33,019 nt of DNA from Bacteroidales bacterium (GTDB taxonomy: Bacteria; Bacteroidota; Bacteroidia; Bacteroidales; JAHJDW01): NCBI GenBank assembly GCA_029004185.1, contig JAQUPB010000014.1, positions 1 to 33,019 of the forward strand. Direction: 5' to 3'. Below the pieces are notes generated by a model, which saw only the letters and a program-made list of their open reading frames with translations, ran no database searches and was not told where the DNA came from. This document shows, piece by piece, positions 18,021-26,647 of this stretch (position 1 is the stretch's first letter; each line of letters starts with the position of its first letter). Made by a program: the position numbers and the translations under genes.

Positions 18021-18095
18021 TTCTTAGTGTTTCTTTGTGTCTTAGTGTCTTGGTGGCATTTATTTTTTTACCGCAAAGACGCAGAGACGCAAAGA
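18021..18095. repeat. CGCAAAG-family inverted element, diverged copy
   Basis: Left arm 18021-18057 (TTCTTAGTGTTTCTTTGTGT ... CTTGGTGGC) and right arm 18070-18095 (ACCGCAAAGACGCAGAGA ... CGCAAAG) are imperfect inverted copies separated by an AT-rich dozen bases. It resembles the repeats around the GxxExxY gene but holds no gene. It lies between the sigma operon and the DUF2807 operon, about 50 bases upstream of the second ECF-type promoter. Confidence 0.65.
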
Positions 18096-18143
18096 TTTCA
18101 TGAAGTTTTTAAATAAAGCAGGTTAAATAATTTTTTATTTTTC

Positions 18144-18172
18144 CAACCCTTTAAAAAATCACCTGTCTTTAT
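18144..18172 (+). promoter_or_regulatory. Putative ECF-type promoter of the DUF2807 operon
   Basis: CAACC (18144-18148), 16 bases, then GTCTTTAT (18165-18172), with the same spacing and nearly the same intervening sequence as the promoter at 15586. The predicted transcription start near 18178 gives a leader of about 20 bases before the ATG at 18199. Confidence 0.65.
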
Positions 18173-18198
18173 ATTAAAATTTCAAAAATATTTTAGAT

Positions 18199-18915
18199 AT
18201 GAAGACAAAAATACTAACAATCGCAGCGGCATCTTTATTATCCGTTTTATTTACTTCCTGCTATAAGTTCTGGCGGATAGAAGGAAATCATCATGTAGTA
18301 AATCAAAACCGAAATGTTCCGGAGTTTTATGAAATTGTTTCGGAGGGAGATTTTTATGTATCCGTTATCAATGATTCAATCAAAGAACTCAGTGTTGAAG
18401 CTGAAGAAAACCTTTTGCCGTTTATTGAAACATTTGTTTCGGACAATAAATTAATAGTAAGAACTAAAAGAGGTAAAAACATAAAAAATCATAACAGGAT
18501 GATAATTAAAGTAAGGAGTCCGCAAATCAGCGGTTTGCATCTTTCAGGTTCTGGAAAAATTGAAGCGGATACGTTAAAAACAAATGAACTAACCGTAAAA
18601 ATATCCGGTTCGGGAAACATTGATCTTGGGGCTAAATGCGGAACAATAAACGCAAATATTTCCGGTTCCGGTGAAATAAATATTTCAGGAACTTCAGACA
18701 AAACGAACTTTGATATTTCAGGCTCAGGTAACATCAACAGTTATTTTCTTTCACAAAATTTGTGTTATGCCAGTATTGACGGTTCAGGAAGTATTTATGC
18801 AACAGTTGAAAAATATATAAGCGTTAATATCTCAGGAAGCGGCAATTTTCATTACTATGGAAATCCGACTGTTGAAACACATATAAAAGGTTCTGGAAAA
18901 GTAGTTCGTCATTAA
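18199..18915 (+). CDS. Head-GIN/DUF2807 beta-solenoid lipoprotein
   Basis: 238 residues. A lipoprotein signal is visible: residues 1-20 with lipobox LFTSC, making Cys21 the acylated residue, so the protein is membrane-attached and likely surface or periplasmic. The domain begins VPEFYEIVSEGDFYVSVIND (the head of DUF2807) and continues with seven GSG-type turns (LSGSGKI, ISGSGNI, ISGSGEI, ISGSGNI, IDGSGSI, ISGSGNF, IKGSGKV) spaced about 15-22 residues apart, as expected for coils of a right-handed solenoid. It is the first gene behind the 18144 promoter, followed 10 bases later by a small outer-membrane-type gene. Ligand or function is unknown. Confidence 0.9.
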   Translation: MKTKILTIAAASLLSVLFTSCYKFWRIEGNHHVVNQNRNVPEFYEIVSEGDFYVSVINDSIKELSVEAEENLLPFIETFVSDNKLIVRTKRGKNIKNHNRMIIKVRSPQISGLHLSGSGKIEADTLKTNELTVKISGSGNIDLGAKCGTINANISGSGEINISGTSDKTNFDISGSGNINSYFLSQNLCYASIDGSGSIYATVEKYISVNISGSGNFHYYGNPTVETHIKGSGKVVRH

Positions 18916-18925
18916 TAAAAAATTT

Positions 18926-19414
18926 ATGAAAAAATTTGTTTTATTATTTGCTTCATTAATAATTCTTGCAAATATTTTTGCTCAGAATAAAGAAAGGGCG
19001 ATAGGTTTTCGAGGAGGAGAAACATTTGGTTTTACATATAATTACAACCCCGACGAAAGTATTTCCATTGGCGCCATTCTGAAATTAAGTCATAATGAAA
19101 TACGGTTTGTAATTTTAAAAGAAAATGTAATGCCTGTATTGTTAAGCCACTCAGACCATTTATTTTTTTATAATGGATTAGGAGTTCATGCAGGTTTTAT
19201 GAGATGGGAAAAGTACAGAAGCGATGAATTCCATTCCGTAAATTATTGTGCTCCATTAATTGGCGCAGATTTCGTTGTTGGTCTGGAATATCGCTTTTTC
19301 AAATATCCGTTTTCTGTCGGAGCTGAATATAAACCATACGTGGATTTATTCGGGGAAAAATTTTTCTCATTACGATTATTTGATTTCGGAGGTACTATAA
19401 AATATAATTTTTAA
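18926..19414 (+). CDS. Small secreted/outer-membrane-type protein, unknown
   Basis: 162 residues with a clear signal peptide (MKKFVLLFASLIILANIFAQ, cleavage after Gln or nearby). The mature part alternates short hydrophobic and aromatic stretches separated by turns (ERAIGFRGGETFGFTYNY, EYRFFKYPFSVGAEYKPY) and ends in an aromatic residue (GGTIKYNF), which fits a small outer-membrane beta-barrel. It starts 10 bases after the DUF2807 gene, so it is in the same transcript. I do not recognise a named family; barrel structure is inferred. Confidence 0.72.
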   Translation: MKKFVLLFASLIILANIFAQNKERAIGFRGGETFGFTYNYNPDESISIGAILKLSHNEIRFVILKENVMPVLLSHSDHLFFYNGLGVHAGFMRWEKYRSDEFHSVNYCAPLIGADFVVGLEYRFFKYPFSVGAEYKPYVDLFGEKFFSLRLFDFGGTIKYNF

Positions 19415-19437
19415 ATATTAACTAAATTTTACTCACT

Positions 19438-20067
19438 ATGAAACAATTATTATTAATCTTTTTTGCTGTTGCAATATGTTCAGCAAATGTTCAGGGGCAA
19501 AAAGCCGACAGTACCCAGAAAAATACAGGCGAAATAAAAACAATTTTTAAAGGAAAAGTAAAACACGGCGGTTACGGTGGAATATCATTCGGATATTCGT
19601 TAATCAATAATAAAGATGCTTTATCAGCAGGAGTGCAACTTGCATGGATTATCAATCATTCATTTTGCATAGGCTTTGCAGGAAGCGGCTTTGTAAATGA
19701 TTATAAATTTTATAATAACTATAGCAGTAATAATCTTGCCGGCGGCTATGGAGGACTTTTATTTGAAACTATCTTTCTGCCAAAATTTCCTGTTCATATT
19801 TCTGTTCCCGTATTAATAGGTGCAGGAGGAATTTCATATAATGATAATTCTTACCTGAGCTATAATGATGATTATTATGTTAAAGATGCCGATGCATATT
19901 TAATTGTTGAACCGGGAATACAACTAGAGCTTAATCTTGTAAAATGCATACGGTTATCTTTGGGAGCAACTTACCGTTATACATCATCAATAAATTTATT
20001 CAATACTCCGCGACAGGTTTTGGACGGACTGACAACAGGCTTTACAATAAAATTCGGAAAGTTCTGA
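19438..20067 (+). CDS. Outer-membrane beta-barrel-type protein, unknown
   Basis: 209 residues. A signal peptide (MKQLLLIFFAVAICSANVQG) precedes a mature chain with Gly/aromatic-rich amphipathic strands: KHGGYGGISFGYSLINN, AGVQLAWIINHSFCIGFAG, LAGGYGGLLFETIF, LGATYRYTSSINLF. The chain ends TTGFTIKFGKF, with the terminal Phe expected by the BAM machinery. It begins 23 bases after the preceding gene and a bidirectional terminator follows 10 bases after its stop, so it closes the operon headed by the DUF2807 lipoprotein. The pattern is that of small Bacteroidota outer-membrane proteins; no specific function is visible. Confidence 0.78.
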   Translation: MKQLLLIFFAVAICSANVQGQKADSTQKNTGEIKTIFKGKVKHGGYGGISFGYSLINNKDALSAGVQLAWIINHSFCIGFAGSGFVNDYKFYNNYSSNNLAGGYGGLLFETIFLPKFPVHISVPVLIGAGGISYNDNSYLSYNDDYYVKDADAYLIVEPGIQLELNLVKCIRLSLGATYRYTSSINLFNTPRQVLDGLTTGFTIKFGKF

Positions 20068-20072
20068 ATATA

Positions 20073-20111
20073 AAAAGACCTCAAAGATTTTAAAAATCTT
20101 TGAGGTCTTTT
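20073..20111. terminator. Bidirectional terminator, GACCTCAAAGA palindrome
   Basis: Bases 20077-20107 form a 15-base stem (GACCTCAAAGATTTT / AAAATCTTTGAGGTC) with an A-run before it and TTTT after it, so it can terminate both strands. It sits exactly between the converging outer-membrane gene (stop 20067) and the protease gene (stop 20137). Same family as 15527-15557. Confidence 0.85.
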
Positions 20112-20136
20112 ACTCAGTTATCAATTACAATTTTAA

Positions 20137-22611
20137 TTATTGTACAATCAGCTTCTGATATTTCTGATTTGTTTTTCCTGTGAGTTTTATCAGGTATATT
20201 CCTTTTGACATATCTTTAAAGTCAAATGTTTTAGTGTAATTATTTCCGATTTTCAGTTCTTCATAAACTTTTTCTCCGATAATATTTTCAATAACCAAGT
20301 CGTAATTTTCATTCGGACTATTAACCTTAATTACAAAAGTTCCTTTGTTAGGATTGGGATAAACATAAATGCCTTCATTATTTGAAATATTATTTCTTAA
20401 ATTATCTAATAAGAAGTAAATACTATCGGACAGATTTGTACAAGAAAGTGCATCGGTAATTTCAACCTTATAATATCCGCTTTGTGTTGGTTCATATTTT
20501 TGATTTGTTGCTCCGTTAATCAGATTTCCTCCAAGATACCATTGGTATGAATATGCAGTTGTTGAAATCAAGGTATCTTCTGAAACAGTAATTTTGGGTT
20601 TGTCGGGACTAACAATAACATGAACAGGAATTCTTACACCCTGACATCCAAGGTCAGCAACTTCCCAGTTGTAGAAAAAATAATGACTTCCGGGCGAACC
20701 TGCCGAAACATCGTTGCCTGTGATGCATATTGATTGTCCGGCAAAATAAGGATATGTGGCTCCTGCACTGTTCATATATAATTTCAATAAGCTGCCGCCG
20801 ATTTTAAGTGCATAATTATATCCGGGCTGAACGTCGAAATCAAGTGTTGCCCTGCTTTCTCCCAAAGGAAGATTTACGGCTTTCTGCAATATTACAGCTC
20901 CTGCACCATTAAGCAATTGAAAAGTTCTCACTCCTGCAATACTCGAATATACCTTAACCGATTTTATTCTTATGGGCATATAAACATCAAAGAATTCCTT
21001 ATGGTTAAAAGAACTGTTATAAGCTCCGGCACCTATTGTATTATCAGTCGGTCCCGCATAAACAGTATTTTCGGGAAATCCGCTGCCGACATAAAACGTT
21101 GTTGTCGAATCCACATTTGTAATATTGCAGGTCTGACCGGTTCCTATTATGTTCATGCCTGTGGAATTCGTAAACCAATAAAGCGTAACGTCACCAGTAG
21201 CATGCAATGTAACAGGTCCTGGTCCGCATCTGTTTGTATCATTTGATAAAGGCGTACTGAACACTTCGGGAATGATCACGTAATTGGTTTTTGTAGCAGT
21301 ATTTGAATTGGTGCTGTAATCGGTAACCGTGAGTTTAACTGTATAAGTTCCGGGTTGAGTGTAAAAGTGAACCGGATTGCGCAATGTAGAAGAATCGCCG
21401 TCGCCGAAATTCCACTTCCATGTTGCAGGCGGTTTAAAATCAGAACTGTCTTTGAAGCGCACTTCCCCTGTGCAATCGTTGAAATATGTATTGCTGAACT
21501 CAGCTTTAAGCGTAGCGCTTGTCATGCCGCCTCTATAAACAAGATAATTTGCCGAACTTCCTATTTTATCCACACCCCATGCAATACGCATATAACCTTT
21601 TTCGCCCCACGAAGCTCCCCATGAATTACGCATGTACCAGAATCCTCCGGCAGAATCGTTCCAGCCTGTTAAAATAACAGCATGATTTGTTGAATTTGTT
21701 GTTGTTTCTGTAAATATGCCATTTAAATATGATTGCATTTTAGGACTTGCGTATACGCTGACATAAATAGGACCGTGATCAAATATTGCCTGTTTTATGG
21801 CAGTTACATTATTGGAAACACTGTATGAATTATCAATTTTTTCATGAACAGGATAACTTGGTGCGCAATTGGCATCTACTGCAAGGTATGGAGCTTCAGA
21901 TTCATACACAGCGCCGTGATTTTTCCATGTTGAATGAGCACAACCGCCACCGCCACAACCATTAAAATAACAATTCACCAGATATTGTTCCGATAAGTCT
22001 TTTGTAACTTTATCCCTGAATTTCATGCTTGCTTCAAAAGTACCTGAGCTGGCAAATGCCCAGCAGCTGCCACACGATGCCTGATTTTTGACAGGAGTAC
22101 ACGCATCATAATCCACCCAGTTGAATTGTGATGGCAATGCTTTGCTTCCATTTTCAGGAACATAATTTTGTATCGGTTTTTCTTCTTCCGGTTTAAAAGT
22201 GCCGCCATAAGCGCCTTCTGCTTCAACAGTTATGCTGAATGTTTCGGCAGGTTTAACATCGTTTTCCCAAGGACGTTTGTAAGCCAGCTCCAACTGCGTA
22301 GTTCCTTTTGAAAGGGATTTAAAATACAGTATTTGTGTTTCCCACATACCTACTGCATCGCTTTTGTTATCGCTGACAAATTCGCCGCTGCCAATTTGTT
22401 CAATTATGTTTTTATCGGTATTTACAACATACCATCCGAATCCTGCTGAAGGATTGGCCGGAAGTTTTATCTCGAGAACCTGAGATTGCGTAAGGGTTAT
22501 TTTCTGCCCGTTTGTGTTTCTATCAACAGAATAAAAATTCTGGGCATTAACATTAAAAGCTATTGCAACAAATAAAACTTTTAATAAAAAGGTAAATTTT
22601 AGTTTTCTCAT
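20137..22611 (-). CDS. T9SS-secreted papain-like (C1A) protease with chagasin-like inhibitor domain and PKD domain
   Basis: 824 residues from the ATG at 22611. The frame extends 22 codons upstream, but a signal peptide starts at this ATG (MRKLKFTFLLKVLFVAIAFNVNAQ). Residues about 32-131 look like an inhibitor I42/chagasin domain: NPSAGFGW loop (53-60), a VGMWETQILYF segment, and YKRPWE (111-116). The C1A catalytic domain follows at about 160-362: Gln177 and Cys183 in NQASCGSCWAFA, His310 in TNHAVILTGW, Asn329 in RNSWGASWGEKGY. A PKD domain (WKWNFGDGD, then FYTQPGTYTVKL) is at about 396-446, followed by Ig/adhesin-like regions and a C-terminal T9SS type A sorting domain (VYPNPNKGTF, then KGIYLIKLTGKTNQKYQKLIVQ). 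It is thus exported and anchored or released by T9SS. The usual C1A propeptide is absent. All catalytic residues are present. Confidence 0.92.
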   Translation of the reverse strand: MRKLKFTFLLKVLFVAIAFNVNAQNFYSVDRNTNGQKITLTQSQVLEIKLPANPSAGFGWYVVNTDKNIIEQIGSGEFVSDNKSDAVGMWETQILYFKSLSKGTTQLELAYKRPWENDVKPAETFSITVEAEGAYGGTFKPEEEKPIQNYVPENGSKALPSQFNWVDYDACTPVKNQASCGSCWAFASSGTFEASMKFRDKVTKDLSEQYLVNCYFNGCGGGGCAHSTWKNHGAVYESEAPYLAVDANCAPSYPVHEKIDNSYSVSNNVTAIKQAIFDHGPIYVSVYASPKMQSYLNGIFTETTTNSTNHAVILTGWNDSAGGFWYMRNSWGASWGEKGYMRIAWGVDKIGSSANYLVYRGGMTSATLKAEFSNTYFNDCTGEVRFKDSSDFKPPATWKWNFGDGDSSTLRNPVHFYTQPGTYTVKLTVTDYSTNSNTATKTNYVIIPEVFSTPLSNDTNRCGPGPVTLHATGDVTLYWFTNSTGMNIIGTGQTCNITNVDSTTTFYVGSGFPENTVYAGPTDNTIGAGAYNSSFNHKEFFDVYMPIRIKSVKVYSSIAGVRTFQLLNGAGAVILQKAVNLPLGESRATLDFDVQPGYNYALKIGGSLLKLYMNSAGATYPYFAGQSICITGNDVSAGSPGSHYFFYNWEVADLGCQGVRIPVHVIVSPDKPKITVSEDTLISTTAYSYQWYLGGNLINGATNQKYEPTQSGYYKVEITDALSCTNLSDSIYFLLDNLRNNISNNEGIYVYPNPNKGTFVIKVNSPNENYDLVIENIIGEKVYEELKIGNNYTKTFDFKDMSKGIYLIKLTGKTNQKYQKLIVQ

Positions 22612-22646
22612 AACGTGGGGGGTTAAGTTTTTTAATAAAAGATAAA

Positions 22647-22654
22647 CAAATATA
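22647..22654 (-). promoter_or_regulatory. Candidate -7 element for the secreted protease
   Basis: On the minus strand TATATTTG (22654-22647) matches TAnnTTTG. A TTTTG lies 14 bases upstream (22673-22669), closer than usual for a -33 box. The implied leader is about 30 bases. The rest of the 22612-22875 gap holds nothing else I can identify except another lone TACCTTTG at 22812-22805. Confidence 0.4.
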
Positions 22655-22875
22655 ATACATGAAAAAGCCAAAAGCAACTAAAAGTCAAAATAGTTAATGC
22701 ATCATAATGCTATGATAAATCTGTGATAGAGGAAGTTAATTGTTAAAAATATGAACTGATACTTGGGTTTTCATTCTTTTGTCTATAAAAATTTGAAATT
22801 TGACCAAAGGTAAATTATTGTGTTTTTCTTTTCCTCGGTTCTTGTTTTTATTGATAGGATTAACTTCTACTAAAC

Positions 22876-24678
22876 CTACAAATTATCTTTTTTTCTCACC
22901 CACCTCGGCACTGCATCAATTAAAATAACCGTAACGCAAATCATTATTATAAGTGTTAAAGAAAATTTTATTATTCCCTGAACCTTTGTTCCTGCGGCAG
23001 TAATTTGAGGGAGATAAATATTTTTAATATTCGTAAAACCTGCAGTAAGGGTTGTTATTCCCACAAAAATCATTGGAATAATTGTAATAAAAGCGTATTT
23101 TCTTTTTCCGTTATTAATAATATAAGATGTTCCTATTGCCAGTGCAATTGTTGCGAGAAGCTGGTTTGCAGTTCCGAACATAGGCCAAATTGTTGCCACT
23201 GTTCCGGTATAAATAAAATATCCCCATGCAAAAACGATAACGAAGCTTGCAATAATATTTCCCGGCAACCAGTTTGTTTTCGAAAACGGTTTATAAACTT
23301 TACCCAGTGATTCCTGTAAAACAAATCTTCCTATTCTGGTTCCCGCATCAATTGTGGTTAAAATAAACAATGCCTCGAACATAATTGCAAAATGATACCA
23401 GTACGACATTAAACTTTTCAATCCCGGAATTGAAGAAAATATTTGCGCCATGCCCACTGCAAGCGAAACAGCACCTCCCGTTCTCCCGACAATTTTTTCT
23501 CCCACATTTGCAGAAAGTTCGGTAATATTCGAATCAACAAATCCCATTGCTTTGAGTTGGGGAAGAATTGCATTAAATTTTTCAACAGGAACATTTATCT
23601 GAAAATAATCAAGAGGAAACAAACTTGAAGCCGCAATCAATGCCAGAACACTCACAATTCCTTCTGTCAGCATTGAACCCACTGCAATAAATTTTATGTG
23701 TGATTCCTGCATTATCATTTTTGGAGTAGTGCCCGAACTTACGAGTGAGTGAAATCCCGATATTGCCCCGCAGGCAATTGTAATGAAAAGATATGGGAAT
23801 AAAGTTCCCGGAATTATAGGTCCGCCGCCGCCTGCAAAATGGGTAAAAGCAGGCATTTTCAGTTCGGGTGCAACTACAATGATTCCAACTGCAAGCATAG
23901 CGATAACGCCAATTTTCATTATTGAACTCAGATAATCGCGTGGTGATAGCAAAAGCCATACAGGCAATACGGAAGCACAAAAACCATAAGCTGCAATTAA
24001 AATCGTTAATGTTTTTTTATCATAACTAAACCACGATGCAATTGCTGATTGAGGAATGTAGCGTCCATAAATCACCGCAGCGGTCAATAAAACTACTCCT
24101 ATTATTGTTGCTTCAACGGTTTTTCCTTTTCTGAACTGAAACATCCAAACGCCCATGAACAGTGCAATGGGAATTGTTGCGGCAATAGTGAATGTTCCCC
24201 ATGAACTTTCGGCAAGTGCGTTAACTACCACAAGTCCGAGTCCTGCCAGCGCAACAACTATTATTATAATAATTGCAACCGAGGCAGTAATTCCGCTTAG
24301 TTTGCTTATTTCTTTTTTTGCAATTTCGGCAAGCGACATTCCGTTATGACGGACAGATGCCGTGAGAATCACAAAATCATGAACTGCGCCTGCCATAACT
24401 GCGCCGACAACCATCCATAAAAAACCGGGAAAATAACCGAACTGAGCCGCAAGAACAGGACCAACCAAAGGACCCGCTCCTGCAATTGCCGCAAAATGAT
24501 GACCGAACAAAATCCATTTGTTCATCGGATAATAATTCTGTCCGTCGTATAAGCGGCCTGAAGGGGTTATTCTGGAGTTATCGAGAGCAAGGACTTTGGC
24601 TGAAATAAATGCAAAATAAAATCTATATGCTAAAACAAAAATAGCCACAGCTCCTATAACCAAAGGCATTGCATTCAT
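22876..24678 (-). CDS. cstA: Carbon starvation protein CstA family transporter
   Basis: 600 residues from the ATG at 24678 ([20 protein letters not shown]). A longer frame to 24810 would translate an AGTCGTAAGT repeat and overlap the divergent gene, so it is rejected. The inner-membrane protein has about 14-16 hydrophobic segments. The conserved region [20 protein letters not shown], then [16 protein letters not shown], is the CstA signature, as is [16 protein letters not shown]. CstA proteins import peptides and/or pyruvate when carbon is limiting. This one is the shorter form compared with about 700 residues in E. coli. It lies upstream of the protease gene with a 264-base gap, so the two could share peptide nutrition as a theme, but no operon is shown. 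Confidence 0.93.
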   Translation of the reverse strand: MNAMPLVIGAVAIFVLAYRFYFAFISAKVLALDNSRITPSGRLYDGQNYYPMNKWILFGHHFAAIAGAGPLVGPVLAAQFGYFPGFLWMVVGAVMAGAVHDFVILTASVRHNGMSLAEIAKKEISKLSGITASVAIIIIIVVALAGLGLVVVNALAESSWGTFTIAATIPIALFMGVWMFQFRKGKTVEATIIGVVLLTAAVIYGRYIPQSAIASWFSYDKKTLTILIAAYGFCASVLPVWLLLSPRDYLSSIMKIGVIAMLAVGIIVVAPELKMPAFTHFAGGGGPIIPGTLFPYLFITIACGAISGFHSLVSSGTTPKMIMQESHIKFIAVGSMLTEGIVSVLALIAASSLFPLDYFQINVPVEKFNAILPQLKAMGFVDSNITELSANVGEKIVGRTGGAVSLAVGMAQIFSSIPGLKSLMSYWYHFAIMFEALFILTTIDAGTRIGRFVLQESLGKVYKPFSKTNWLPGNIIASFVIVFAWGYFIYTGTVATIWPMFGTANQLLATIALAIGTSYIINNGKRKYAFITIIPMIFVGITTLTAGFTNIKNIYLPQITAAGTKVQGIIKFSLTLIIMICVTVILIDAVPRWVRKKDNL

Positions 24679-24690
24679 AAGACAGTAGTA

Positions 24691-24714
24691 AGTCGTAAGT
24701 CTTGAGTCGTAAGT
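24691..24714. repeat. AGTCGTAAGT direct repeats upstream of cstA
   Basis: Two perfect copies of AGTCGTAAGT at 24691-24700 and 24705-24714 lie 13 bases upstream of the cstA start, preceded by the related AGTAGTAAGTC. They define why an upstream extension of the cstA frame is unlikely. Confidence 0.7.
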
Positions 24715-24761
24715 AAAAAGCAAAATTAAAAATAAAAGATGGTATAAATTAATTTTTTTGA

Positions 24762-24769
24762 TATTTTTG
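24762..24769 (+). promoter_or_regulatory. Candidate -7 element for the TMTC-like gene pair
   Basis: TATTTTTG matches TAnnTTTG and would start transcription only 15-20 bases before the ATG at 24792. No good -33 TTTG at the right distance is visible, so this is tentative. Confidence 0.4.
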
Positions 24770-24791
24770 ATAAAAAGAATTTCATTTATAA

Positions 24792-26645
24792 ATGCAAAAC
24801 AACAAAGCAAATAAGAAGAACTCTAAAAAATTTCAGTCAAAGGGAAAAGCAACAAAAGAAGTTGCTTTCAGGGAGATTAAAGCGGAAAAAAACACCACCA
24901 TAAACAAGTTTTACCTTTATGGCATAATCATTTTATTTTCTTTTATTCTTTACGGAACTACGATTTCCTACGATTATGCGCTCGACGATGCAATAGTGAT
25001 AACCGAAAATAAATTCACCCAAAAAGGAATTGACGGCATTAAAGACATTTTTTCTTACGATTCGTTTAAAGGAAATAATGAAAATTTGTTAAATGCAGTT
25101 TCCGGCGGAAGATACAGACCTTTGTCGATTGCTACTTTTGCCGTTGAATATGAATTTTTCGGGAAAAATCCGCACATAAGTCACTTTATTAATGTCCTTC
25201 TTTATTCATTAACCTGTCTCCTTATTTTTATTTTGTTTTCAAAACTTCTGGAGAAATTTCCACGTCAAAAATGGTATTCAACTATTCCATTTATTGCGAC
25301 AATTTTGTTTATTGCTCATCCCATTCATACCGAAGTTGTTGCCAATATCAAAAGCCGTGATGAAATTTTTTCGCTTTTATTTTCGCTTCTTACATTTTGG
25401 TTCCTGTGGAAATATCTTGATACAAAAAAAATCATTCATTTGCTTTTTAGTTCCTTTTTGTTCTTTCTTGCACTTATTTCAAAGGAAATAGCAGTTGTAT
25501 TTATTGTAATTTTTCCTTTATCATTTTATTTTTTCACAAACCATTCACTGAAAAAAACCATTTTTTCTTTAATTCCTTTGTTCATTATTATTATCGTATT
25601 TATTATTCTGAGACAAATGATAATTTCCAAAACAGGAACATCAATAGTGAATACAAGAGACATAATGAATAATTCCTTCGGAGCAATGAATTTTTCGCAG
25701 AAATATGCTACAATTGCTTATACATTAGGATTATATGTGAAACTTTTATTTTATCCTCATCCCCTTACATGGGACTATTATCCTTATCATATTTCAATTA
25801 TGGAATGGTCGAATTTTGCAGTATTGTTTTCTTTGCTGATTTATCTGATACTTCTTTTTTTCGCTTTCAAGGGATTGAAAAGTAAAAACTTCTTTTCGTA
25901 TTGCATTTTTTTATATCTGATACCTCTATCATTGACTTCAAACATTGTCTTTCCTGTGGGAGCGTTCATGTGCGAAAGGTTTCTTTATGCGGCATCTCTT
26001 GGCTTTACATTGATTATAGCATATTTGATGGTTGTAAAACCTAATAATTTTTTTAAAATAGTTTTCAGCATGCCGTATTTATTTTTAGTTCCCGTATTGT
26101 TTTTGTATTCTTTCAAAACAATTACAAGAAATCAGGCATGGAAAAACAGTGCTGTTCTGATTGAAACAGATGTGATAACATCATTTAAAAGCGCAAAAAG
26201 CAATGCCTCATACGGAAACGACCTTTACAATAAAGCCGAAAAATGCAAGGACGCAAATGAAAAAGCAAAATTTTATGAGCTTGCGCTTCAGTATTGCGAT
26301 AATGCGTTTAAAATAAATCCCAATATTCAGAATGTAAATTTTATTCTCGGCACTATTTACGGCAGATATAAAAATGATTTGAATAAATCCATTTATTATC
26401 TGAACAATGCCATGAATTTAGATCTTAACAATTTCGAATCGTACAACAATCTGGGAACCGCTTATGGCATGGCAAAGCAATACGACAAAGCCATAGAAAC
26501 TTTTGAAAGAGGGTTGAAAATTTCTCCCGAAAACATAAGCATTATGAGTAATCTTGCATTGACTTACCAGATAGTAGGGAAAACCGATAAAGCAGAAGAA
26601 TACCTGAAAAAGTCAAAGGAAATTCAGGGGAAACAAAAAAAATAA
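24792..26645 (+). CDS. TMTC-like GT-C membrane protein with C-terminal TPR repeats (copy 1)
   Basis: 617 residues. After a Lys-rich cytosolic N-terminus of about 38 residues, the first membrane helix ([15 protein letters not shown]) leads to [12 protein letters not shown], with the Asp65-Asp66 pair expected in loop 1 of GT-C enzymes. The segment [20 protein letters not shown], then [20 protein letters not shown], is the hallmark of TMTC-type (O-mannosyltransferase-like) proteins. About nine more hydrophobic segments follow up to residue 440, then TPR units from about 470 ([30 protein letters not shown]). It probably transfers a sugar from a lipid carrier to proteins outside the cytoplasmic membrane; that activity is inferred. 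A near-identical-architecture paralogue starts two bases after its stop. Confidence 0.88.
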   Translation: MQNNKANKKNSKKFQSKGKATKEVAFREIKAEKNTTINKFYLYGIIILFSFILYGTTISYDYALDDAIVITENKFTQKGIDGIKDIFSYDSFKGNNENLLNAVSGGRYRPLSIATFAVEYEFFGKNPHISHFINVLLYSLTCLLIFILFSKLLEKFPRQKWYSTIPFIATILFIAHPIHTEVVANIKSRDEIFSLLFSLLTFWFLWKYLDTKKIIHLLFSSFLFFLALISKEIAVVFIVIFPLSFYFFTNHSLKKTIFSLIPLFIIIIVFIILRQMIISKTGTSIVNTRDIMNNSFGAMNFSQKYATIAYTLGLYVKLLFYPHPLTWDYYPYHISIMEWSNFAVLFSLLIYLILLFFAFKGLKSKNFFSYCIFLYLIPLSLTSNIVFPVGAFMCERFLYAASLGFTLIIAYLMVVKPNNFFKIVFSMPYLFLVPVLFLYSFKTITRNQAWKNSAVLIETDVITSFKSAKSNASYGNDLYNKAEKCKDANEKAKFYELALQYCDNAFKINPNIQNVNFILGTIYGRYKNDLNKSIYYLNNAMNLDLNNFESYNNLGTAYGMAKQYDKAIETFERGLKISPENISIMSNLALTYQIVGKTDKAEEYLKKSKEIQGKQKK

Positions 26646-26647
26646 TA

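Noticed and set aside
22612-22677. 22-residue extension of the secreted protease
   Set aside because: A complete signal peptide starts at the ATG at 22611, and the candidate -7 element lies in the extension.
24679-24810. 44-residue N-terminal extension of CstA
   Set aside because: It translates AGTCGTAAGT repeats ([10 protein letters not shown]) and overlaps the divergent gene start; the family begins at the ATG at 24678.
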